Shown: in pieces, positions 7,571 to 17,350 of the stretch
Position numbering within the stretch: the stretch's first letter is position 1
How the letters are laid out: each line of letters opens with the position of its first letter
DNA from: CAZTZL01 sp964617625
GTDB lineage: Bacteria; Zhuqueibacterota; QNDG01; DSAB01
Length of the DNA: 60,400 nt
Reading direction: 5' to 3'
Assembly (NCBI GenBank): GCA_964617625.1
Contig: CAZTZL010000010.1
Coordinates: 1 to 60,400, forward strand
Position numbers and translations under genes: made by a program
Notes under the pieces: generated by a model
Told to the model about the DNA's origin: nothing
Databases searched by the model: none
The model's input: only the letters and a program-made list of their open reading frames with translations

Positions 7571-10500
7571 TGATTCAAAACGAAAATCCGGGAAGATTGG
7601 CCTGAGATGGTTTCTGATAGGTTGTATTTTTATTTTTGGTCTGATCATAATCAGGCCGGTTGATTATTTAATAAAAAGTCAAATCGAAATTTTTCTGAAT
7701 AAGCACAGTAGCAATTCAAAAATCTCTATCGGCAATCTTTCCACCGGATCTTTTAGCAGCATCCGTTTTAAAAATATTCGTGTTGTTCCCTCGGCTGACC
7801 CAACCAATCCCTTCCTTAATCTTCAATCCGCAAATATAAAATTTTCTCTTTTAAGCCTGTTTCGAGGGAAAATTTTATTTCAATCCATTGATATCCACGG
7901 GATGCATGTCGATCTTAATCGAGACAGTTCGGGAATGTTGTTTCTGCCTCATTTTGATATTGCCGGACAGAAACCGTCTTTTGGGAAACAAAGCCGTCTG
8001 CAGTTGAACCGGATCAATGTCACCAATTCATCAATCCAATATAAAGATAGATCGATCCCTCTGGATGGCTCATTGAAAAATCTTATAATCGATGTCCATA
8101 ATCAGGGAGAAAATATATACCGGTTTCAATTGTCATCGGATTCCATTACGGCTAATTACAATGATATCCCCTTGACTGGGGATATAATGGCTTTGTCAGG
8201 ATCATGGTGCGTTGACAGCCTTTGCCTCGATTCGATGCGAACCAATCTTTCAGGACAAATCATTACCGGTATGGCGAAGCTGATCCATTCCGCACCGATG
8301 AATTCGCTCCGGGGTCAATTTCATATCCTGGCCAATCCCGGATTGCTTCCAGACACCCTGTTTTCACATCTTCCAAAACACTTGCGGCCGATGGATGGTG
8401 AGGCAAACATCGCCATCCGTCTTGGCGGTTCGCTCGATCGTCCGGTTATTCAAACTGGTATCGGCATTCCTTTGTTAAAAGCGGGTAGCAATGAGATTGA
8501 TGATTGCTTTATCCAGATTGGATGGCAGCCGGGTATTTTCACATTGAACAATTTTCAAGCCAGACTTCTGGGAGGTCAGATTACTGGCCAGGGGGAATTT
8601 GTTTCCGGGATGAACCAATTGAATAATGTCCGGTTTACAGCAACAGAGATGGATCTCAATCAATTCATGAAGATGGCTGGTCATACGGATGCTCCTTATA
8701 AGGGGAAAGTCGATGCGGTCGTATTGGTATCAACCACCGAAAAATCTCCGATGAAATGGAATATCAATGCGGAAATAGAAATGAGACAAATCAATTATCA
8801 TTCACAGCCGGTACCCGATTTGAAGGCTCAATTCCAGCTTCGAAACGGTAAAGCAGAGTTATCCATCGATCATCAAGATGCGACGGTTTTTGCTGAATCG
8901 GAATTTATTGACAAAAAAATAGACGGGCATTTCGATGTCAGATTTCCCCGGTTGCAGATTTTTTCAGAAGCGTTCGATGTTCCCGAGCTGAGGGGAAGTG
9001 TGTCCGCACAGGGAATTTTCGGAGGAACGTTGAAGGCGCCTGTGATCGCAGCGGATTTCAGCGCAGAAAAGATACTTTTCCAAAACTTTCCGCTGGATAC
9101 ATGTTCCGGCAGCCTGCAATACAAAGACAACGAAGCGAACATACAATCGTCTCAATTTTCAGGGGGATTGGAGTCCCTCGATTCATTACAGTCTCTTACC
9201 CATTTAAAGGATTTGAAGGGTGGATTAAGTTATCGCGGACAAGTGCGAGGCTCTCTTCGCAATCCTGAAATCGATCTATCCTTTGTTCTCAATCACCCGT
9301 CTTTCCGAACGGCTAAATTCGACAGCGGAAACGGTTCATTGAAATTGTCCGATCATCAGCTGCATGTGTCCCAATTCGAACTGGTCAGTGATTCGCTTCG
9401 TTTAAATATTTCCGGAGGATACTCCCTTAGCACGGCAAAAGGCCAACTTCTTGTCCATCTTTTAAGGAAGCCGTTTCAAAGGGATCAATCTCTATTGCAA
9501 TTGCAATCCGCGTCAAACATTTATTCTGTTCCTCTGGAGCAGGTTCATGAGGGCCATTCCGGCGTTCTGAAAATTGATTTTAATATTGCCGATGATTCGA
9601 ATATAGAGATAGAAACAACGGGAGAGCAAATCGACCTGAAATCCATTGCGATGCTGCTCTGCCATCCGGAAGACATTGCCGGGCAACTGCAGTTTCATTC
9701 GGAAATGTCGGGATCGTTGAGCCATCCATCCGCTCGCCTGCAGTTGTCAATTCATGATTTGAGCTACCGGGAAAGCCGGATTGATTCCGTTTTATGTTTG
9801 GCCGGTATTAAAAATGCGTGCTTCACATTAAAATATCTGACTTTATTTAAAAACAAACAGTTTACCCGATTGAATGGAAATCTCTGTTTTACAAGAACAG
9901 AGGAGGGCAAATGGGCGATCAGTAGAGAATCAACAACGCAGGGAAGTGCAAAAGGCTCGAATACGGATTTGAGCCTTTTCAATCCGTTTCTTCCATCCGG
10001 AATGCGCGTGTCCGGTCTGATGAATCACAATCTTAAATGGAAGGGAAACGTTAGAAATCCGCTTTTCAGAGGATTGATCAATATTACCGGAGGAGAGCTT
10101 CAGCTTTCGACCGATGCGCCTTCCATTCAATCCATTTCAGCCAATATTATCCTGAAAGACACACTTTTTCAGATGGCTCCAGTCAGCGGTATCATTCAGG
10201 AAGTCCCGTTTCGTTTCGAAGGGAATATTGCAACACGGGAATTGAAGAATTCCAGCATTAATATGCATCTTTACGTTTCGAATCAGGAAGCCTTGCTGAT
10301 TCAGGGTACACTTGTTTCTGATTCCTTTCATCTCAGCTCAAAAATGGACAATCTGAATCTCGCACTGTTTCGACCAATATTACCGGACCTTGAAAATCTT
10401 CAGGGTACTGTCCAGGCCAGGATCGATTTACAGGGTCCGCAGACGGATCCTCAATTAAATGGCTTTGTCCGTTTACAAAACTGTGCTTTTAAAATTCCCG

Positions 10501-11654
10501 ATTCCGATCTTTCCTTTACACGAGGCAAGGCCTGGTTGACTCTTCATGACCGGCAGATCGAACTGGATACGCTTTTTTTCTCCGCAGGACAGGGATTTGT
10601 TTCGTCCAATGGAACCATTGTCTATTCAAGAAAAAATATCGAGGACGTGCACATTTCCACTTCGATGAAAGCCGTTAAAATGAAACGTCCCGGAGAATTC
10701 ATGTGTACGGTTGATTCTGCCCTGCTTCAAATGGAGAAACAAAATAGTGAATATCATGTGTCCGGAGAAATTGTTCTTGGTGAAACACGTCTGATGAAAC
10801 CCATCCAGCCCAAAACATTGCTCGCAATCATTGAAAAGAAGCCGAAACCTGTCCGAAGTATTCCCTATTTTTATTCACGGATTCGTCTTAATATTCGACT
10901 GCTTGAAAGCGATAAAATATGGATCGATAACAATCTTGCCCGTTTGAGGCTTCATTCGGAGCTGGTGCTGACCGGTGCGATGAATCAGCCCGGCCTGTCC
11001 GGAAGGCTGTCTGCCAAAGAGGGATATGTATTGTACCTGGACAGAAAATTTAAAATAGAAAAAGGCACACTGGATTTTATTGATCCGAACCGGATCAATC
11101 CAATTCTTGAATTGAGCGCTTCATCCAGTATCAAGGGCTATCAAACGCAATCCCGGGTTCCCTATACTGTGTGGCTTAAAATAAACGGCCCGCTTGATGA
11201 AGCCATTGTAGAATTAACCTCCGAACCGCCGCTCGAAAGATCGGACATTATTGCCCTTCTGACTGTCGGTGCCACGCGGGATCAGATCATGGGAAAATAT
11301 GAGAGCGGCAAGGAAATGACATTAAGCAGTATACTCAGAGAAAGGGCTTCCGAACTTTCCGGCCAGCAAATTTCCGGTTATGCCGCCCGGAAAGTAGGCG
11401 GATTGTTAGGATTGGATGAAATTACAATCGAAGGCAATCTGTTTCGTTTCGGGAAAACCTGGGGTCCCCAGCTGTTAGCTTCAAAAAAATTGAACAACCG
11501 TATTGAAATTTCCTATACCACAACGGCCGGAAGTTCCAACGAGCAAAATATCCGGCTGGATTATAAACTGTCCAATCATTTTTCGATCGAAGGAGAAACA
11601 GATCAGAAGGGACAGTCCGGGATCGATTTAAAATACCGTTTAAAATTCAAATGA
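7560..11654 (+). CDS. tamB: Translocation and assembly module protein TamB
   Basis: A 1364-residue protein anchored by an N-terminal transmembrane helix (about residues 17-35, WFLIGCIFIFGLIII). A very long beta-rich AsmA/TamB repeat region follows, then the conserved DUF490 C-terminal domain (from about 1080; ILELSASSSIKGYQ, SDIIALLTVGATRDQIMG). TamB spans the periplasm and is thought to move phospholipids or help outer-membrane protein assembly with a TamA/BamA-type barrel. The barrel partner follows directly, overlapping by four bases. The TTG start at 7560 overlaps the marC stop. No in-frame ATG lies between it and the membrane helix, so a TTG start is likely. Confidence 0.9.
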   Translation: MDHNDSKRKSGKIGLRWFLIGCIFIFGLIIIRPVDYLIKSQIEIFLNKHSSNSKISIGNLSTGSFSSIRFKNIRVVPSADPTNPFLNLQSANIKFSLLSLFRGKILFQSIDIHGMHVDLNRDSSGMLFLPHFDIAGQKPSFGKQSRLQLNRINVTNSSIQYKDRSIPLDGSLKNLIIDVHNQGENIYRFQLSSDSITANYNDIPLTGDIMALSGSWCVDSLCLDSMRTNLSGQIITGMAKLIHSAPMNSLRGQFHILANPGLLPDTLFSHLPKHLRPMDGEANIAIRLGGSLDRPVIQTGIGIPLLKAGSNEIDDCFIQIGWQPGIFTLNNFQARLLGGQITGQGEFVSGMNQLNNVRFTATEMDLNQFMKMAGHTDAPYKGKVDAVVLVSTTEKSPMKWNINAEIEMRQINYHSQPVPDLKAQFQLRNGKAELSIDHQDATVFAESEFIDKKIDGHFDVRFPRLQIFSEAFDVPELRGSVSAQGIFGGTLKAPVIAADFSAEKILFQNFPLDTCSGSLQYKDNEANIQSSQFSGGLESLDSLQSLTHLKDLKGGLSYRGQVRGSLRNPEIDLSFVLNHPSFRTAKFDSGNGSLKLSDHQLHVSQFELVSDSLRLNISGGYSLSTAKGQLLVHLLRKPFQRDQSLLQLQSASNIYSVPLEQVHEGHSGVLKIDFNIADDSNIEIETTGEQIDLKSIAMLLCHPEDIAGQLQFHSEMSGSLSHPSARLQLSIHDLSYRESRIDSVLCLAGIKNACFTLKYLTLFKNKQFTRLNGNLCFTRTEEGKWAISRESTTQGSAKGSNTDLSLFNPFLPSGMRVSGLMNHNLKWKGNVRNPLFRGLINITGGELQLSTDAPSIQSISANIILKDTLFQMAPVSGIIQEVPFRFEGNIATRELKNSSINMHLYVSNQEALLIQGTLVSDSFHLSSKMDNLNLALFRPILPDLENLQGTVQARIDLQGPQTDPQLNGFVRLQNCAFKIPDSDLSFTRGKAWLTLHDRQIELDTLFFSAGQGFVSSNGTIVYSRKNIEDVHISTSMKAVKMKRPGEFMCTVDSALLQMEKQNSEYHVSGEIVLGETRLMKPIQPKTLLAIIEKKPKPVRSIPYFYSRIRLNIRLLESDKIWIDNNLARLRLHSELVLTGAMNQPGLSGRLSAKEGYVLYLDRKFKIEKGTLDFIDPNRINPILELSASSSIKGYQTQSRVPYTVWLKINGPLDEAIVELTSEPPLERSDIIALLTVGATRDQIMGKYESGKEMTLSSILRERASELSGQQISGYAARKVGGLLGLDEITIEGNLFRFGKTWGPQLLASKKLNNRIEISYTTTAGSSNEQNIRLDYKLSNHFSIEGETDQKGQSGIDLKYRLKFK

Positions 11655-13447
11655 AAAAAGAAAAATTAAAAATACGATTTTTATTTGTCATTCTGTTTGT
11701 GATTCTAATTGTGCCCCTTTGGGGTAAAGCGAATCAAAAATATAAAATTCAGTCGATTTGTTTTTACGGAAATACTTTTTTTTCGGATCATCAGCTCCGC
11801 CGTGCCATGTCATCCCGCCGTTCTTCATTTCTGAATTCATCGGCATATCATCCCGATATTCTTCAAGAGGATCTAAAAACTCTGGAACGGTTTTATCATC
11901 AGCACGGTTTTCTAGAAGCCCGTGTCTCCAATCACGAAGTAGTCGTCGATTCGTTACGGAAAAAAGTTTTCATAGCAATCGATTTCTCCGAAGGAGAACG
12001 AACTTTTATCGAAGGAGTGGGTGTGTTCGGGAACAGTTATTTTTCGAAGGACGTTCTTTTTAAACAAATAAAAATCCATAATGAGGCGCCATTTTTAGAA
12101 GACAATCTCCGATCCTCCACGCTGGCTCTTTTAAAACTTTATGCGAATTCAGGTTTTTTAGACACCCGGATCGATCCTTCGATTCAATTGAACACGGATA
12201 TTCACCGGGCGATAATCGATTTTATTATTCGGGAAAATAATCAATTCACCATTGATGAAATTCATTTGATCGGACTGAAAAAAACCCGGCCGCGCGTTGT
12301 GCTGAGGGAAATCCTTTTCAAGCGGGGAGATATGATCAATTACACAAAACTGCTTGAATCCCAGCGGCAAATCTATTTAACAAGTCTGTTCCAGAATGTG
12401 TTTATTCATCCGAAAAATGCATCGAATGGAGACTCGACCCAGAAAGATATTGACATAGAAATGAAAGAAAATATGTCCATTGAATTCAACGTCGCCGCCG
12501 GTTATGGGACAGTTGAAAAATTACGCGGCCGAATCGAGATCATCAATACCAATCTTGGTGGGATGGCCCGGAGAGCGGGTCTGGCCGCTAAAGCCAGCTT
12601 CGTTCAATATGGCGCGGAGATCTCATTCACGGAACCCTATACTCTGGGAAGCCGGTGGCGCACCGATGCCAAACTCTATGCCGGCTATAAAAAAGAGCCT
12701 GGATACAGCATGGACCATATTCGGGGAGAACTGGCCATCGGGTGGTCATTTTCCAAGAGATCAAATATGACAGTCACATATCGAGAAGAACATGCCAAAT
12801 TGTACGATATCAAAGTACTAAAAATCCCGGAAGATGTAAAAACCAATGTGAAAAGCCTGAAACTCTCCTTCATTCATGACACGCGGAACAATCTTTTCAA
12901 TCCTTCAAGAGGATTCTATATCGAATGGAGCAATGAATTAGGAGGTACTTTTTCAGCAGTGATAAATGGTTTTCTGCGCTCGATGGCAAACATGAGATAT
13001 TTCATTCCCTTGTCGAATTCGACTGTTTTTGCCACCGCATTTGAAATCGGCTGGATCAACGTTTCTGGCGGTCTTCAAGCGATCCCCCTGCAGGAACGAT
13101 TTTACATCGGGGGGCCGAATTCAGTGCGTGGATTCAAATATAAAAAACTCGGCCCACTCAACGAGAACGGTGTTCCCATCGGAGGGCGGTTTAAAATACA
13201 GTGGAATATCTTCGAAGTCCGTCAAAGGTTGTATCAAACACTCGGCCTGGTGCTTTTTACCGATCTGGGAAATGTGTGGTCAAAACCGGAGGATTTCAAT
13301 ATTAGAGAGATGCGTGTGACGCCGGGTCTCGGGATCCGAATCAATACTCCAATTGGTGTGGCCCGTCTGGATCTTGGCATCAATCCAAAGCCCAGGAATC
13401 AGGAAAACGGTCATCAATGGATTTTCGGGATCGGACAGGTATTTTGA
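11651..13447 (+). CDS. TamA/BamA-type Omp85 outer-membrane assembly factor
   Basis: A 598-residue protein with an N-terminal hydrophobic signal (about 8-25), then POTRA-like repeats (FYGNTFFSDHQLRRAM at about 38; VFGNSYFSKDVLF at about 126; IHLIGLKKTRPRVVLREIL at about 207). A 16-strand barrel follows, with the Omp85 loop-6 motif GGPNSVRGF (about 490-498) and a C-terminal aromatic residue (GIGQVF). The POTRA count (three) and the tamB neighbour argue for TamA rather than the five-POTRA BamA. It overlaps tamB by ATGA, indicating translational coupling. Confidence 0.88.
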   Translation: MKKEKLKIRFLFVILFVILIVPLWGKANQKYKIQSICFYGNTFFSDHQLRRAMSSRRSSFLNSSAYHPDILQEDLKTLERFYHQHGFLEARVSNHEVVVDSLRKKVFIAIDFSEGERTFIEGVGVFGNSYFSKDVLFKQIKIHNEAPFLEDNLRSSTLALLKLYANSGFLDTRIDPSIQLNTDIHRAIIDFIIRENNQFTIDEIHLIGLKKTRPRVVLREILFKRGDMINYTKLLESQRQIYLTSLFQNVFIHPKNASNGDSTQKDIDIEMKENMSIEFNVAAGYGTVEKLRGRIEIINTNLGGMARRAGLAAKASFVQYGAEISFTEPYTLGSRWRTDAKLYAGYKKEPGYSMDHIRGELAIGWSFSKRSNMTVTYREEHAKLYDIKVLKIPEDVKTNVKSLKLSFIHDTRNNLFNPSRGFYIEWSNELGGTFSAVINGFLRSMANMRYFIPLSNSTVFATAFEIGWINVSGGLQAIPLQERFYIGGPNSVRGFKYKKLGPLNENGVPIGGRFKIQWNIFEVRQRLYQTLGLVLFTDLGNVWSKPEDFNIREMRVTPGLGIRINTPIGVARLDLGINPKPRNQENGHQWIFGIGQVF

Positions 13448-13537
13448 CACAATATCCGTAAAAGACAATTGCCGTATATGTGCATATGAATAAATAGGTG
13501 TTGATTTTTCGAGAAATCGATTGTATTTTAACTGATT

Positions 13538-13912
13538 ATGAGAAAGATTGAAATTCGTACAGACCGGATTTCTGTGAAAGCACGGCTCAATGAATCATTA
13601 ACAGCCCGGGAAATATGGAACGTGCTTCCTGTTCGGGGCGTAGTGAATACATGGGGCGATGAGATCTACTTTCAGGTGCCGGTTCAAAGGGGACTCGAAG
13701 CGGGCCGGGAAGTTGTCCGGGAAGGCGATCTGGGCTACTGGCCGCCAGGTCACGCATTTTGCGTTTTTTTCGGTCAAACCCCGATTAGTCGGTCAGACGA
13801 AGTTCGGCCGGCGAGTCCGGTCTGTGTCATCGGAAATGTGCTGGACGACATAGAGATTTTGAAAGAAATCTCATCGGGAGATGAAATTGTTGTCAGGCCT
13901 TTGAATGAATAA
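13538..13912 (+). CDS. Cyclophilin-like (TM1367/DUF369-type) protein
   Basis: A 124-residue cytoplasmic protein with the small cyclophilin-like fold family pattern: an N-terminal strand with ARLNESLTAREIWNVLP, then NTWGDEIYFQVPV, and a central GDLGYWPPGHAFCVFFG. These are related in fold to cyclophilins, but no catalytic activity is established. It stands alone between tamA and secA, with ATG 13538 90 bp after tamA and weak ribosome-binding signal. Confidence 0.75.
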   Translation: MRKIEIRTDRISVKARLNESLTAREIWNVLPVRGVVNTWGDEIYFQVPVQRGLEAGREVVREGDLGYWPPGHAFCVFFGQTPISRSDEVRPASPVCVIGNVLDDIEILKEISSGDEIVVRPLNE

Positions 13913-13961
13913 CACTTTTCATACAGATGTCTCTTTGAATTGATTTATTTTGGAGTTTTTC

Positions 13962-16900
13962 ATGTTCAGTAAACTTTTGGAAACCATATTCGGAAGCAAA
14001 CATACGCGCGATGTAAAAAGAATTACTCCCATTGTAGAAGAAGTCAATCGTATTTATGACACACTTCGCGACCTTTCCGACGAAGCTCTGAGGTCAAAAA
14101 CTGATGAGTTTAAAAGAAAAATTCAGGAACGCATCGGGGAACTGCAGATTAAAATCCAATCCCTGAAAGAAAAACTGCAGGGGGTTGGTACGGATGAGAA
14201 TATCGATTTCGATGCGGTAAGACAGGAAATCGAACAGTTAGAAAAAGAGGAATTTGAGGTCACCGAGGAAGTTCTTCTCGATATTTTACCGGAAGCATTT
14301 GCCGTCGTAAAGGAAACCTGCCGGCGTCTTTTGGGGAAGAAATGGAAAATTGTCGAACATGAAATTGTCTGGGATATGGTGCCTTTTGATGTCCAGGTGA
14401 TGGGAGGAATTGTCCTCCATGAAGGGAAGATTGCGGAAATGGCCACCGGTGAAGGGAAAACGCTTGTTGCCACAATGCCGTTATATCTCAATGCATTGGT
14501 CGGAAAGGGAGCTCACCTGGTTACGGTAAACGACTATTTGGCGAGACGGGACTGTGAATGGATGGGGGAGATCTACAAGTTTTTAGGATTGAGCGTGGCT
14601 TATATAATCAATGACATGAGTCCTCCCGAACGGAAAGTGGCTTACGAAGCGGATATCACATACGGTACCAACAACGAGTTTGGATTTGATTATCTACGCG
14701 ATAACATGGCTATTTCACCTGAGAATTTGGTGCAGAGAAAGCATTATTATACCATTATTGATGAGGTGGATTCCGTACTGGTTGATGAAGCCAGAACACC
14801 GCTGATCATTTCCGGCCCTGTGGGAGAATCGAAAAACCGGTTTGCCGAAATGAAGCCTAAAGTCGAGAAGCTTATCCGTAACCAGACTGTTTTGGTCAAT
14901 CAGATGGTTAGTGAAGGGGAACAGCTGCTCAAGGAAGGGAAAGAGTACGAAGCAGGAAAAAAACTTCTCCAGGCACAGCGGGGTTCTCCGAAGAACAAAC
15001 GTCTGACAAAGATGCTTCATGAATCGGGCATTCAGAAATTGATTCGAAGGGTCGAATCCGATTATATGCGGGATAAAAAGCTCAATGAACTCGATGATGC
15101 ACTCTATTATGCAATCGATGAAAAAGCCCATACCATCGATTTGACGGAAAAGGGGAGGGAAACCCTTTCTCCCGGAAATCCGGGAATGTTTATCCTGCCC
15201 GATCTGGCTACGCAACTCTCCGAAATTGAAGGTTCGGAAGAGATGGCCGCAACGACCCGCGAAAGAAAAAAAGAAGAACTCCAGGCCGTATATGCCGAAA
15301 TGAGCGAACAGCTTCACAATATCAGCCAGCTTCTCCGTGCCTATTCTCTGTTTGAAAAAGATGTGGAATATGTGGTTACCGAAGACGGCAAAGTAATGAT
15401 TGTTGATGAATTTACAGGGAGGCTGATGCCGGGAAGACGGTTTTCCGACGGGCTGCATCAGGCACTGGAAGCCAAGGAAAATGTACGAATAGAGAGAGAG
15501 ACACAGACGCTGGCCACGATCACACTTCAAAATTTCTTCCGGCTATACAAAAAACTTGCAGGAATGACAGGTACGGCCGAAACCGAAGCCGGAGAATTCT
15601 GGGAAATCTACAAGCTCGATGTCGTTGTCATTCCGACAAATGAACCGATCCGGCGCGCGGATCAGGACGATGTGGTATACCGAACCAAGCGTGAAAAATA
15701 CAATTCCATCATCGAGGAAATTATTCATTATAATGAACAGGGGCTGCCCGTTCTCGTGGGTACGGTTACGGTTGAAGTTTCCGAAACACTCTCCCGGATG
15801 CTGCGGCGCAAGAATATACGTCACTCCGTGCTGAATGCAAAATATCACCGTCAGGAAGCTGAAATCGTTGCGCGGGCCGGAGAGCCGGGCATGGTTACGA
15901 TTGCCACGAACATGGCAGGTCGGGGTACGGATATCAAACTCGGGAAGAGTGTGATTCAATATTTTGATGAAGACATTCAGGAATTGGCCGAACATGTGAT
16001 TAAAGAAGCATCGCGTGGTCAATGTGTCGTTGTTCATGAAATGTACGAAGATGAGATTTCCAAATTGGCCGGTATCTTGAATGAAAAAAATCAAACCGTT
16101 CACATCCTTCAATCCGCGGAAGAAAAGCAGACATTGTATTCTGATTCTCCGGATGGAATACACATGATTCCCAAAAAAATCAGCACACCCACCGACGCGA
16201 AAGTTCGGTCGGACCGGCTCGTTCACATCAAATCCCGGGATTATGCAACAGGGGGACTCTGTATTATTGGCACGGAACGTCATGAAGCCCGCCGCATCGA
16301 CCGGCAGCTTAGAGGCCGTTCCGGTCGGCAGGGAGACCCCGGATCGTCCCGGTTCTATCTTTCCCTGGAAGATGACCTGATGCGGCTTTTCGGGTCGGAA
16401 CGGATTGCCGGCGTAATGGACCGTCTCGGGGTGGAAGAGGGCGAGGTCATTACCCATCCCATGATTACCCGTTCCATCGAACGTGCCCAGAAACGGGTTG
16501 AAATGCGTAATTTTGAAATCAGGAAACATCTTCTTGAATACGATGACGTGATGAACAAGCAAAGGGAAGTCATTTATACACGCCGCAGACGGGCCCTGGA
16601 AGGAGAGAATCTACACGAGGATATCATCGAAATGATAGAGACATTTGTGGAGGATCTTGTCGCTCAATTTACTGCCGGGGGTGAATATGGAGAGGGTTGG
16701 GGTTGGGATGAAATTCGGGAAGAACTTCTAAAAACAATGCTGCTGCCCCTGCCGGTAGCCGAAGATCAGAGGAGTGCCATCCGGGTAGATGAATTCGAAG
16801 AACGGATTAAAAAAGCGGCAATTGAGGCCTATGAACAAAAACGAAAGATCCTTGGAAATGATCTGATGGCCCAGCTTGAGAGGTTTGCCACGCTTAAAAC

Positions 16901-17336
16901 AATCGATGAGAGATGGAAAGAACATCTTTACGAAATGGATCAGCTGAAGGAAGGCATCGGGCTCCGGGCTTACGGCCAAAAAGATCCGTTGATTGAATAC
17001 AAACAGGAGGGTTTTCGGGCGTTTTCTGAAATGCTGGGACGAATCGACCAGGAAATTATAGAAATTGTTTTCAAGGCGCAGATACAGGTTGAACAGGCCC
17101 CCGGAGGACTTCGTCAGCCCCGGAGAGAACCGCCAAGAGAATTGGCTGAAATGCATGCTGATTCCAGCGGAATGGGATTCGAGAAAACAGAACAACTGCA
17201 ATCTGCATCCCAGGAACCCCCGAGGGTCGGCAAACGTCAGCCTGTAAAAGTTGAAAACAAGATTGGCCGGAATGATCCCTGTCCTTGTGGCAGCGGTAAA
17301 AAATACAAACACTGTCACGGCAGAATACCATCCTGA
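13962..17336 (+). CDS. secA: Preprotein translocase ATPase SecA, with two insertions
   Basis: A protein of 1124 residues, the ATP-driven motor of Sec export. It has Walker A in MATGEGKTLVA (about 160), DEVDSVLVDEAR (about 266), the NBD2 motif NMAGRGTDIKLG (about 652), IGTERHEARRIDRQLRGR (about 765) and the zinc-binding SEC-C tail NDPCPCGSGKKYKHCH. The start is ATG 13962 with TGGAG 7 bases upstream; an upstream TTG at 13950 lacks a site. The preprotein-crosslinking-domain insertion (about 290-400) is known in Bacteroidetes-like SecA. A second insert of about 95 residues (about 663-760) within NBD2, straight after DIKLG, is not in the standard architecture. topA follows with no gap. Confidence 0.95.
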   Translation: MFSKLLETIFGSKHTRDVKRITPIVEEVNRIYDTLRDLSDEALRSKTDEFKRKIQERIGELQIKIQSLKEKLQGVGTDENIDFDAVRQEIEQLEKEEFEVTEEVLLDILPEAFAVVKETCRRLLGKKWKIVEHEIVWDMVPFDVQVMGGIVLHEGKIAEMATGEGKTLVATMPLYLNALVGKGAHLVTVNDYLARRDCEWMGEIYKFLGLSVAYIINDMSPPERKVAYEADITYGTNNEFGFDYLRDNMAISPENLVQRKHYYTIIDEVDSVLVDEARTPLIISGPVGESKNRFAEMKPKVEKLIRNQTVLVNQMVSEGEQLLKEGKEYEAGKKLLQAQRGSPKNKRLTKMLHESGIQKLIRRVESDYMRDKKLNELDDALYYAIDEKAHTIDLTEKGRETLSPGNPGMFILPDLATQLSEIEGSEEMAATTRERKKEELQAVYAEMSEQLHNISQLLRAYSLFEKDVEYVVTEDGKVMIVDEFTGRLMPGRRFSDGLHQALEAKENVRIERETQTLATITLQNFFRLYKKLAGMTGTAETEAGEFWEIYKLDVVVIPTNEPIRRADQDDVVYRTKREKYNSIIEEIIHYNEQGLPVLVGTVTVEVSETLSRMLRRKNIRHSVLNAKYHRQEAEIVARAGEPGMVTIATNMAGRGTDIKLGKSVIQYFDEDIQELAEHVIKEASRGQCVVVHEMYEDEISKLAGILNEKNQTVHILQSAEEKQTLYSDSPDGIHMIPKKISTPTDAKVRSDRLVHIKSRDYATGGLCIIGTERHEARRIDRQLRGRSGRQGDPGSSRFYLSLEDDLMRLFGSERIAGVMDRLGVEEGEVITHPMITRSIERAQKRVEMRNFEIRKHLLEYDDVMNKQREVIYTRRRRALEGENLHEDIIEMIETFVEDLVAQFTAGGEYGEGWGWDEIREELLKTMLLPLPVAEDQRSAIRVDEFEERIKKAAIEAYEQKRKILGNDLMAQLERFATLKTIDERWKEHLYEMDQLKEGIGLRAYGQKDPLIEYKQEGFRAFSEMLGRIDQEIIEIVFKAQIQVEQAPGGLRQPRREPPRELAEMHADSSGMGFEKTEQLQSASQEPPRVGKRQPVKVENKIGRNDPCPCGSGKKYKHCHGRIPS

Positions 17337-17350
17337 TGAGGAAAAACAGT

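Noticed and set aside
14715..16562. Two long antisense ORFs (271 and 339 residues) opposite secA
   Set aside because: They lie wholly opposite conserved secA motifs, have biased Phe/His-rich composition and no family match that I recognise.
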